Part shown: positions 17,838 through 25,132 of the stretch, one piece after another
Position numbering within the stretch: the first letter of the stretch is position 1
Layout of the letters: each line of letters opens with the position of its first letter
Assembly: GCF_001014645.1 (NCBI RefSeq)
Contig: NZ_LASZ01000009.1
Span: 100,095-164,094 of the forward strand
Direction: 5' to 3'
From: Luteimonas sp. FCS-9
GTDB lineage: Bacteria > Pseudomonadota > Gammaproteobacteria > Xanthomonadales > Xanthomonadaceae
DNA: 64,000 bases
Made by a program: the position numbers and the translations under genes
The notes under the pieces: generated by a model
What the model was told of the DNA's origin: nothing
The model's input: the letters and a program-made list of their open reading frames with translations, nothing else
Database searches by the model: none

Positions 17838-17987
17838 AAAATGGCGCGCACGCTGCGTAGCAGCATGACCGGCAAGCGCCATCGAAACCGCGCCGCTGCG
17901 ACGTTCGAGGCCGGTTTTCCTCCCTTGACTGCCCAAGGCGGGCGGCGTGATGCAGTGCAGAACGCAATCCCGGCGAGGCTGTGTTAA

Positions 17988-18001
17988 TGATAGCGCTACC
18001 A
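17988..18001. promoter_or_regulatory. XylR/LacI-type operator, hexuronate transporter side
   Basis: TGATAGCGCTACCA is the exact reverse complement of the operator at 17824-17837. It lies 37 bp before the leader-ORF ATG and 111 bp before the transporter GTG. The two sites are 150 bp apart centre to centre, in a divergent promoter region of about 335 bp with no other gene, which would allow looping or independent repression of each direction. Confidence 0.85.
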
Positions 18002-18037
18002 CGGATTTGCGCCGTGGAGCACGCCTGGAGGGAGGCG

Positions 18038-18115
18038 ATGACAGCGACTCGAGGGGCGCGGCCGCAGCGGTCGCCGGCGATGGTATTCGGCACCCGGACG
18101 GAGCCGCCGAGGTGA
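18038..18115 (+). CDS. Possible 25-codon leader ORF coupled to the hexuronate transporter
   Basis: An ATG preceded by GGAGGGAGGC opens a frame of 25 codons (MTATRGARPQRSPAMVFGTR and five more residues). Its TGA overlaps the GTG start of the transporter as GTGA. It has the best ribosome site in this region. It could be a coupling leader peptide, or the true N-terminus if a base were missing. No homology is recognised. Confidence 0.4.
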   Translation: MTATRGARPQRSPAMVFGTRTEPPR

Positions 18116-19410
18116 GCGGCGGCGCTCCTGCGGGGCTCGCCGCGCAGCCGCCGGCGGCGCGGATCGGCATGTACCGGTGGCGGGTGTGCGCGATGCTGCT
18201 CGCGGCGACGACCATCAACTACATCGACCGCCAGGTGCTGGGCGTGCTCGCCCCGTTCCTGCAGGACGAGATCGGCTGGAACGAGATCCAGTACGGCTAC
18301 ATCGTCACCGCGTTCCAGGCCGCGTACGCGATCGGACTGCTGTGCGCCGGCGCGATCATCGACCGCTTGGGCACCAAGGCCGGCTATGCGATCGCGATCT
18401 GCGTGTGGAGCATCGCGGCGATGAGCCATTCGCTGGCGGCCGGGGTCGTCGGCTTCGTGATCGCCCGCTTCATGCTGGGGCTGGGCGAGGCCGGCAACTT
18501 CCCGGCCGCGATCAAGACCGTGGCCGAGTGGTTTCCGCGGCGCGAGCGTGCGTTCGCGACCGGCATCTTCAACTCCGGCTCCAACATCGGCGCGATCGTC
18601 GCCCCGCTGCTGGTGCCGGTCATCGCGGTGACCTGGGGCTGGCAGGCCGCGTTCCTGTTCACCGGCGCGCTCAGCGCGACATGGCTGGCGGTCTGGCTGC
18701 TGACCTACCGCGCACCGGAGCAACAGCCGGCGCTGTCGGCGGCGGAGCTCGCGCACATCCGCAGCGATCCGCCCGAGCCCACGGCCAAGGTCCCTTGGCG
18801 GCGCATCCTCCGCCATCGCCAGGCGTGGGCCTTCGTCGCCGCCAAGTTCATCACCGACCCGATCTGGTGGTTCTTCCTGTTCTGGCTGCCGAAGTTCCTC
18901 AACGCCGAGTACGGCCTGACCCTGCTCGCGCTCGGCCTGCCGCTGGTGGCGATCTTCGTGCTCGCCGACGTGGGCAGCATCCTGGGCGGCTGGCTGGCCG
19001 GGCGCTTCCTGCGCCTGGGCTGGAGCGTCAACCGCGCGCGCAAGGGCGCGATGCTGGTCTGCGCGCTATGCGTGGTGCCGATCGTGTTCGCCGCGCAGGC
19101 CGACAACCTGTGGCTGGCGGTGGCGCTGATCGGCCTGGCGACCGCCGGCCACCAGGGCTGGTCGGCCAACGTGTTCACGCTGACCTCGGACATGTTCCCG
19201 CGCCACGCGGTCGCGTCGGTCGTCGGCATCGGCGGGTTCGCCGGCGCGGTCGGCGGCATGATGATCGCGACCTTCACCGGCTGGCTGCTGCAGACCACCG
19301 GCAGCTACCTGCCGGTGTTCCTGATGGCGGGTTCGGCCTACCTGCTGGCGCTGCTGGTGGTGCACCTGCTGGCGCCGCGGCTGGAACCGGCCAGGCTCGA
19401 ATCGCCCTGA
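18112..19410 (+). CDS. MFS hexuronate transporter (ExuT-like)
   Basis: A 432-residue inner-membrane transporter of the anion:cation symporter branch. It shows YRWRVCAMLLAATTINYIDR at helix 1, RFMLGLGEAGNFPAAIKTVAEWFPRRERAFATGIFNSGSNIGA, the ACS signature region seen in ExuT and glucarate transporters, and PIWWFFLFWLPKFL before helix 7. The GTG at 18112 gives the usual short polar leader; MYRW at 18169 is an alternative start. It is the first gene of the GH10-GH115-uxaC-GH2-GH10 run under the operator at 17988. Glucuronate or aldobiouronate uptake is inferred from the neighbouring alpha-glucuronidase and uronate isomerase. Confidence 0.87.
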   Translation: MSGGAPAGLAAQPPAARIGMYRWRVCAMLLAATTINYIDRQVLGVLAPFLQDEIGWNEIQYGYIVTAFQAAYAIGLLCAGAIIDRLGTKAGYAIAICVWSIAAMSHSLAAGVVGFVIARFMLGLGEAGNFPAAIKTVAEWFPRRERAFATGIFNSGSNIGAIVAPLLVPVIAVTWGWQAAFLFTGALSATWLAVWLLTYRAPEQQPALSAAELAHIRSDPPEPTAKVPWRRILRHRQAWAFVAAKFITDPIWWFFLFWLPKFLNAEYGLTLLALGLPLVAIFVLADVGSILGGWLAGRFLRLGWSVNRARKGAMLVCALCVVPIVFAAQADNLWLAVALIGLATAGHQGWSANVFTLTSDMFPRHAVASVVGIGGFAGAVGGMMIATFTGWLLQTTGSYLPVFLMAGSAYLLALLVVHLLAPRLEPARLESP

Positions 19411-19477
19411 GGCGCCGCGCGAGCGCCCTGTCGTCACACGTTCAGACCATCGCGCGCGAGCGCGTTTCCAGAAGGAC

Positions 19478-20521
19478 ATGCAGACCATGAAATACGTCCC
19501 CGCCTCCCTGCTCGCCGCGCTGGCGCTCGCACTGTCGGCCTGCGGCGACCGCCCGCCCGCCGCGCCCGGATCCGCCGCGGACCCGGCACCCGCACCCGCC
19601 TCCACCGCGCTGGCGCACGGCCAGGCCAAATTTCTTGGCGGCGCGCACAGCCCGTCGCAGGCCGAGGGCTTCGTCGACTACTGGAACAAGGTCAGCCCGG
19701 AGAACGGCGGCAAGTGGGGCGAGGTCGAGGCCGAGCGCGACGTGATGGTCTGGGACGAGCTCGACGCCGCCTGGCAGGTGGCGAAGGACCACGGCCTGCC
19801 GTTCCAGATGCACGTGATGGTCTGGGGCAACCAGCAGCCCGAGTGGATCAAGACGCTGCCGCCGGCCGAACAGCGCGCGGAGATCGAACAGTGGTTCGCG
19901 GCAGTCGCCGAACGCTACCCGGGCATCGACTTCGTCGAGGTCGTCAACGAGCCGCTCAACGACCCGCCGTCGAAGGACGACCAGGGCGGCGGCCACTACA
20001 TCGAGGCGCTCGGCGGGGACGGCGAGAGCGGATGGGACTGGATCCTGGAATCGTTCCGCCTCGCCCGAACGCACTTCCCCGATTCTAAGCTGATGATCAA
20101 CGAGTACAGCGTCACCAACGATCCCGAGGCGACGCAGCGCTACCTGGAGATCGTGCGGCTGCTGCAGGCAGAAAACCTGGTCGATGCGATCGGCGTACAG
20201 GGCCATGCGTTCTCGACCACGACCGAGACATCGATGGACGTGCATCGCGCCAACCTCGACGCGCTCGGCGCGACCGGCCTGCCGGTCTACGTCACCGAGC
20301 TCGACATCGACGGTCCCGACGACGACACCCAGCTGCGCGATTACCAGCGCATCTTCCCGGTGTTCTGGGAGCATCCGGCGGTCCACGGCATCACGATGTG
20401 GGGCTTCCGCCGCGGCCTGTGGCGCGACGAACAGGGCGCCTACCTGGTCCGCGACGACGGCAGCGAGCGGCCGGCGCTGGACTGGCTGCGCCGCTACGTG
20501 GGCGGAGAGGCGCAACCATGA
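19478..20521 (+). CDS. GH10 endo-1,4-beta-xylanase, lipoprotein
   Basis: A 347-residue GH10 enzyme. The N-terminus MQTMKYVPAS... LALSAC has a lipobox ending at C22, so it is predicted to be lipid-anchored, followed by an Ala/Pro linker to about residue 43. Catalytic residues are E158 (acid/base, in VEVVNEPLN) and E274 (nucleophile, in VYVTELDIDG). It is short for GH10 and diverges from the second GH10 (27927). This matches the xanthomonad xylanase type found in hexuronate/GH115 loci. A GAAGG precedes the ATG. Its stop overlaps the GH115 ATG as ATGA. It would cut (glucurono)xylan fragments at the cell surface or in the periplasm. Confidence 0.92.
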   Translation: MQTMKYVPASLLAALALALSACGDRPPAAPGSAADPAPAPASTALAHGQAKFLGGAHSPSQAEGFVDYWNKVSPENGGKWGEVEAERDVMVWDELDAAWQVAKDHGLPFQMHVMVWGNQQPEWIKTLPPAEQRAEIEQWFAAVAERYPGIDFVEVVNEPLNDPPSKDDQGGGHYIEALGGDGESGWDWILESFRLARTHFPDSKLMINEYSVTNDPEATQRYLEIVRLLQAENLVDAIGVQGHAFSTTTETSMDVHRANLDALGATGLPVYVTELDIDGPDDDTQLRDYQRIFPVFWEHPAVHGITMWGFRRGLWRDEQGAYLVRDDGSERPALDWLRRYVGGEAQP

Positions 20522-23508
20522 GCTGTGCGGGCGCGCGCGCGACCGGCACCCCGCCCGTAGGAGCGCGCTTGCGCGCGAAGACGCTTTCCCGGCGACCCTC
20601 GGGCGTGCGTGAGCGCGCCATGGCTGATCGCGGGGAAAGCGCGATCGCGCGCAAGCGCGCTCCTACGTCGGTGGTGGTGGCGCTGCTGGCGCTGCTGTGC
20701 ACCCTGCCGCTGCACGCGCGCGACTGCGCGCAGCCGGCCGCGGTCTGCGAGGCAGCGGTGCCCGGCGCGCTGCCGCTGATCGACGACGGTCGCCCGCTGC
20801 CGGTGCTCGTCGACGAGGCCGACTTCCCCGGTGTGCTGCGCGCCGCCGGCGACCTGCGCGGCGACCTGGCCGCGGTCGCCGGCGCCGCGCCACGCGAGGC
20901 CGCGCCGCGCATGGCGGTCATCGCGGGCACGCTCGGCCGCAGCCCGCGCATCGACCGCATCGTGCGCGAGCGCGGGCTCGACGTGTCCGGCGTCCAGGGC
21001 CGCTGGGAGGCCCACCTGCTGCAGGTCGTCGATACCCCCGAGCCGGGCATCGACCATGCGCTGGTGATCGTCGGCGCCGACCGGCGCGGCACGATCTTCG
21101 GCCTCTACGAACTCTCGCGCCGCATCGGCGTCTCGCCGTGGACCTGGTGGGCCGACGTGCCGGCGCCGCGCCGGGCCGCGCTGTACGTCGCGCCCGGCCG
21201 CTTCGTTGACGCACCGGCGGTGCGCTACCGCGGCCTCTTCATCAACGACGAGGACCCCGCGCTCGGCGGCTGGATGCAGGCGACCTACGGCGGTCCCAAC
21301 CACAGGTTCTACGAGCGCGTGTTCGAACTCGTGCTGCGCCACAAGGGCAACTTCCTGTGGCCGGCGATGTGGGGCCGGGCGTTCTACGACGACGACCCGC
21401 AAAACGCCGCGCTCGCCGACGAGATGGGCGTGGTCATCGGCACCAGCCACCACGAGCCGATGATGCGCGCCCACGTCGAATGGTCGCGCCACGGCGAGGG
21501 CCCGTGGGACTACGCGAAGAACGCGGACCGGCTGCAGGCGTTCTGGCGCACCGGCATCGAACGCCTCGACGGCCGAGAGGCCGTGGTCACGCTGGGCATG
21601 CGCGGCGACGGCGACGAGCCGATGGCCGAGGGCACCGCGATCTCGCTGCTCGAGGGCATCGTCGCCGACCAGCGACGGATCCTCGCCGACGTCACCGGCC
21701 GCCCGCCGCAGGACACGCCGCAGGTCTGGGCGCTGTACAAGGAGGTCCAGGACTACCTCGACGCCGGCATGCGGGTGCCCGACGACGTCACGCTGCTGTT
21801 CGCCGACGACAACTGGGGCAACCTGCGCCGGCTGCCCGCACCGGGCGAAAGCCGCGCCGGCGGCACTGGCGTCTACTACCACTTCGACTACGTCGGCGGC
21901 CCGCGCAACTACAAGTGGATCAACACCACGCAGATCGAGCGCGTCTGGGAACAGATGCGGCTGGCCTGGGCGCACGGCGTCGACCGGCTGTGGGTGGTCA
22001 ACGTCGGCGACATCAAGCCGATGGAACTGCCGATCGGCTTCTTCCTCGACCAGGCCTGGAACCCGGACGCGATGACGCGCGAGGCGCTGGCGGCCTATCC
22101 CGCCGCCTGGGCCGCGCAGCAGTTCGGCGACGCCCATGCCGCGGAGATCGGCGAGATCCTGACCCGCTACACGCAGTACAACGCGCGCCGCAAGCCCGAA
22201 CTGCTGTCGGCCGACACCTGGAGCCTGCTGCACCATGGCGAGGCCGAACGCGTGCTGGCCGAATGGGACGCGCTGGTCGAGAAGACCGAACGCGTCGGCG
22301 CGGCGCTGCCGGCCTCGCACCGCGATGCCTGGTACCAGTTGATCGCGTACCCGGTGCTGGCCAGCGCCAACCTCAACCGCTTCCATGTGGCGGTCGCGCG
22401 CAACCGGCTGTACGCCGACCAGGGGCGCGCCTCGACGAACGCCTGGGCCGATGAAGCGACGCGGCTGTTCGCGCGCGACGCCGAACTGGCGCGCGTCTAC
22501 GAGCAGGACATCGCCGGCGGCAAGTGGGTGCACATGATGTCGCAGCCGCGCATCGGCTACACCCACTGGCAGATGCCCGACCGCAACGTGCTGCCGGCGC
22601 TGGCGCGCATCGATGTGCGCGAGCACGGCACGATGGGCGTGTCCGTCGAGGGCGATGCACGCGGCTGGCCGGTCCCGGCCGAGACCGCGCGCCTGCCGAT
22701 GCTCGATCCGTACGCCACGCGCGCGCCCGGGCTCGTGGTGTTCAACCGCGGCGCCGCGCCGATCCGCTACACCGCGAACGTGTCCGAGCCCTGGCTGCGG
22801 GTGACCCCGGCCGCCGCCGAGGTCGCCGATGCGCAGCCGCTGCGCGTCGAGATCGACTGGGACGCAGTGCCCGCCGGCACGCACGTCGGCTACGTGGACC
22901 TGCTCGGCAGCGACCGCACCGAAGTCCGCGTGGTCGTGCCGGTGTCGCGGCCCGCATCGAACGGCCCGGTGGCCGGCTTCGTCGAGAGCGGCGGCGCGGT
23001 CGCGATCGAGGCCGGCGACTACGCACGCGCCGTGGCGCCCGACGGCCTGGCCTGGGAGACGATCCCGCACCTGGGCCGCACCCGCGCCGGCGTGACCACG
23101 GCGCCGATCACCGCCGCACCCGGCGAGGCCGGCCCCGGCGGCGCCTGGCTCGAATACCCGGTCCACCTGCATGCCGCAGGCGAGGTCGAGGTGCGCGTCG
23201 TGCTGTCGCCGACGCTCGACTATGCGCACCGCGGCGGCCAGCGCTTCGCGGTGTCGTTCGGCGATGCCGCGCCGCAGCTGCAGACGATGCGGCTCGATCC
23301 CACGCCCGGCCATCCGGACTTCCCGGCTTGGCAGCGCGCGGTCGCCGACAGCGTGCACGTCGCCACGTCGCGCCACCGCGTCGAGGCCGGTGCGCAGACA
23401 CTCAAGCTCTGGCGCATCGATCCGGGCGTGGTCGTGCAGCGCATCGAGATCGTCCGCGACGGCACGCCGACGACGCTGCTCGGCCCGGCAGCGAGCGTGA
23501 AGCGATGA
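20518..23508 (+). CDS. GH115 xylan alpha-1,2-glucuronidase
   Basis: A 996-residue enzyme that removes (4-O-methyl)glucuronic acid from internal xylose units of glucuronoxylan. Diagnostic segments are GLYELSRRIGVSPWTWWADVPAPRR, GLFINDEDPALGGWMQATYGGPNHRFYERVFELVLRHKGNFLWPAMWG, GTSHHEPMMRAHVEW and LLFADDNWGNLRRLP, with C-terminal beta domains after about residue 690. ATG at 20518 has GGAGAGG seven bases upstream and overlaps the GH10 stop. A REP pair (20557-20666) is then translated in frame before a hydrophobic segment SVVVALLALLCTLPLHA that looks like a signal-peptide core. An internal ATG at 20620 would give a more normal signal peptide. Both starts are plausible. Confidence 0.92.
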   Translation: MSCAGARATGTPPVGARLRAKTLSRRPSGVRERAMADRGESAIARKRAPTSVVVALLALLCTLPLHARDCAQPAAVCEAAVPGALPLIDDGRPLPVLVDEADFPGVLRAAGDLRGDLAAVAGAAPREAAPRMAVIAGTLGRSPRIDRIVRERGLDVSGVQGRWEAHLLQVVDTPEPGIDHALVIVGADRRGTIFGLYELSRRIGVSPWTWWADVPAPRRAALYVAPGRFVDAPAVRYRGLFINDEDPALGGWMQATYGGPNHRFYERVFELVLRHKGNFLWPAMWGRAFYDDDPQNAALADEMGVVIGTSHHEPMMRAHVEWSRHGEGPWDYAKNADRLQAFWRTGIERLDGREAVVTLGMRGDGDEPMAEGTAISLLEGIVADQRRILADVTGRPPQDTPQVWALYKEVQDYLDAGMRVPDDVTLLFADDNWGNLRRLPAPGESRAGGTGVYYHFDYVGGPRNYKWINTTQIERVWEQMRLAWAHGVDRLWVVNVGDIKPMELPIGFFLDQAWNPDAMTREALAAYPAAWAAQQFGDAHAAEIGEILTRYTQYNARRKPELLSADTWSLLHHGEAERVLAEWDALVEKTERVGAALPASHRDAWYQLIAYPVLASANLNRFHVAVARNRLYADQGRASTNAWADEATRLFARDAELARVYEQDIAGGKWVHMMSQPRIGYTHWQMPDRNVLPALARIDVREHGTMGVSVEGDARGWPVPAETARLPMLDPYATRAPGLVVFNRGAAPIRYTANVSEPWLRVTPAAAEVADAQPLRVEIDWDAVPAGTHVGYVDLLGSDRTEVRVVVPVSRPASNGPVAGFVESGGAVAIEAGDYARAVAPDGLAWETIPHLGRTRAGVTTAPITAAPGEAGPGGAWLEYPVHLHAAGEVEVRVVLSPTLDYAHRGGQRFAVSFGDAAPQLQTMRLDPTPGHPDFPAWQRAVADSVHVATSRHRVEAGAQTLKLWRIDPGVVVQRIEIVRDGTPTTLLGPAASVKR
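20557..20666. repeat. REP-like pair inside the 5' end of the GH115 gene
   Basis: The left arm GTAGGAGCGCGCTTGCGCGC and the right arm GCGCGCAAGCGCGCTCCTAC enclose about 67 bases. Both arms are translated in the GH115 frame (VGARLRAK and AIARKRAPT). The copy lies between the coupled start codon and the signal-peptide core. Confidence 0.9.
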
Positions 23509-23516
23509 GTCCCCCC

Positions 23517-23582
23517 GTAGGAGCGCGCTCGCGCGCGAACGGGCTTTCCCGGGAATACCGATCGCGCGCGAGCGCGCTCCTG
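23517..23582. repeat. REP-like pair between GH115 and uxaC
   Basis: The arms GTAGGAGCGCGCTCGCGCGC and GCGCGCGAGCGCGCTCCTG lie in the gap between the GH115 stop and the uxaC start. The last base of the usual TAC is changed (CTCCTGC). It is not coding here. It could protect or process the polycistronic mRNA. Confidence 0.9.
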
Positions 23583-23605
23583 CACTGGTTCGAAGAAGAT
23601 TGCCG

Positions 23606-25030
23606 ATGACCACAGACACCGCGCCCCTCACCCTGCATCCCGACCGCCTGTTCTCCCCCGAGCCGACCCAGCGCGCGATCGCGCGGCGGCTGTACGCGGA
23701 GATCGCCGGCCTGCCGATCGTCAGCCCGCACGGCCACACCGATCCGGCGTGGTTCGCGACCGACGCGCCGTTCGAGAACGCGACCGAGCTGCTGCTGGTG
23801 CCCGACCACTACGTGTTCCGCATGCTCTACAGCCAGGGCGTGGACCTCGACACGCTCGGCATCCCGCGTGCCGACGGTTCGCGCGCCCGGGTCGATCCGC
23901 GCGCGGCCTGGCGCGTCTTCGCCGAGCGCTTTCATCTGTTCCGCGGTACGCCGTCGTCGCTGTGGCTCAATCACGTGTTCTTCGAGGTGTTCGGTCTGCG
24001 CGTGCGGCTGTCGGCGGCGACTGCCGATCTGTACTACGACACCATCACCGAGGCGCTGGCGACGCCCGCGTTCCGCCCGCGCGCGCTGTTCGAGCGCTTC
24101 GGCATCGAGGTCATCGCGACCACCGAATCGCCGCTCGACCCGCTCGACCACCACGCCGCGATCCGCGCCAGCGGCTGGAGCGGCCGCGTGGTCACCGCCT
24201 ACCGCCCGGACGCGGTGATCGATCCCGAGCACGCGCAGTTTCCCGACGCGCTGGCCCGCTTCGGCGAGCTCACCGGCGAGGACGTGCACGACTGGGACGG
24301 CTACCTGCGCGCGCACCGCGCACGTCGCGCATTCTTCGCCGCACACGGTGCGACCTCCATCGACCACGGACACCCGAGTTGCGCGACCGCCGACCTGCCC
24401 CCCGGCGAGGCGCGGCGGCTGTTCGACACCGTCGTGCGCGGCGAGGCCACGCCGGCGCAGGCCGAACTGTTCCGCGCGCAGATGCTGACCGAGATGGCGC
24501 GCATGAGCCTGGACGACGGCCTGGTCATGCAGATCCATCCAGGCTGCTTCCGCAACCACAACCGCGCCCTGTTCGAGCGCCACGGCCGCGACAAGGGCGC
24601 GGACATCCCGCTGCGCACCGAGTACGTGCGCGCGCTCAAGCCGCTGCTCGACGTCGCCGGCAACGCCCCGGACTTCCGCCTGATCCTGTTCACGCTCGAC
24701 GAGAGCACCTACGCGCGCGAGCTCGCGCCGCTGGCCGGCCACTGGCCCTGCCTGTCGCTCGGCCCGGCCTGGTGGTTCCACGATGCGCCGGAAGGCATGT
24801 GGCGCTTCCGCGAGCAGACCCTCAGCAGCGCGGGCTTCTGCAACACCGTCGGCTTCAACGACGACACCCGCGCGTTCCTGTCGATCCCCGCGCGCCACGA
24901 CGTCGCCCGCCGCGTGGATTGCACGTTCCTCGCCAGGCTGGTGGCCGAGCACCGGCTCGACGAGGACGAGGCCGTCGAGGTCGCGACCGATCTCGCCTAC
25001 CGCCTGCCCAAGCGGGCGTACCGGCTGTGA
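23606..25030 (+). CDS. uxaC: Uronate isomerase
   Basis: A 474-residue uronate isomerase (EC 5.3.1.12) converting D-glucuronate to D-fructuronate in the cytoplasm. Family features are IVSPHGHTDPAWFA with the metal-binding HxH, LLVPDHYVFRMLYSQGV, IEVIATTESPLDPLDHH, MQIHPGCFRNHN and RDKGADIPLRTEYVRALKPLL, plus the C-terminal NTVGFNDDTRAFLSIPARHDVARR. The length is normal. The ATG at 23606 is preferred over a TTG six bases earlier. It acts on glucuronate freed by GH67/GH115 and feeds UxuB, encoded in the second half of the locus. Its stop overlaps a GTG of the next reading frame. Confidence 0.95.
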   Translation: MTTDTAPLTLHPDRLFSPEPTQRAIARRLYAEIAGLPIVSPHGHTDPAWFATDAPFENATELLLVPDHYVFRMLYSQGVDLDTLGIPRADGSRARVDPRAAWRVFAERFHLFRGTPSSLWLNHVFFEVFGLRVRLSAATADLYYDTITEALATPAFRPRALFERFGIEVIATTESPLDPLDHHAAIRASGWSGRVVTAYRPDAVIDPEHAQFPDALARFGELTGEDVHDWDGYLRAHRARRAFFAAHGATSIDHGHPSCATADLPPGEARRLFDTVVRGEATPAQAELFRAQMLTEMARMSLDDGLVMQIHPGCFRNHNRALFERHGRDKGADIPLRTEYVRALKPLLDVAGNAPDFRLILFTLDESTYARELAPLAGHWPCLSLGPAWWFHDAPEGMWRFREQTLSSAGFCNTVGFNDDTRAFLSIPARHDVARRVDCTFLARLVAEHRLDEDEAVEVATDLAYRLPKRAYRL

Positions 25031-25056
25031 CGGTGCGCGTAGCGGTGACAGCTCAC

Positions 25057-25132
25057 GTAGGAGCGCGCTGGCGCGCGATGCTTTTTCTCTGGCGTCGGCG
25101 GCAAGGCGCATCGCGCGCGAGCGCGCTCCTAC
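25057..25132. repeat. REP-like pair overlapping the GH2 start
   Basis: The arms GTAGGAGCGCGCTGGCGCGC and GCGCGCGAGCGCGCTCCTAC flank a 36-base centre. The centre carries the likely ATG of the GH2 gene (25078), and the right arm encodes ASRASALLR of its signal peptide. Confidence 0.9.

Noticed and set aside
15300..17987. Long plus-strand frame opposite the TonB receptor
   Set aside because: Antisense shadow with repetitive VRAHAEVGV-type composition; the receptor has full homology and a signal peptide.
25038..25051. GCGTAGCGGTGACA upstream of the GH2 gene as a fifth XylR operator
   Set aside because: It matches the TAGCG core but loses the symmetrical half (TAnCA becomes TGACA) and lies inside a tightly spaced operon; chance similarity is likely.
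23749..25077. Long plus-strand extension upstream of the GH2 gene
   Set aside because: It is the shadow of uxaC in another frame; composition is arginine-rich with no family motifs.
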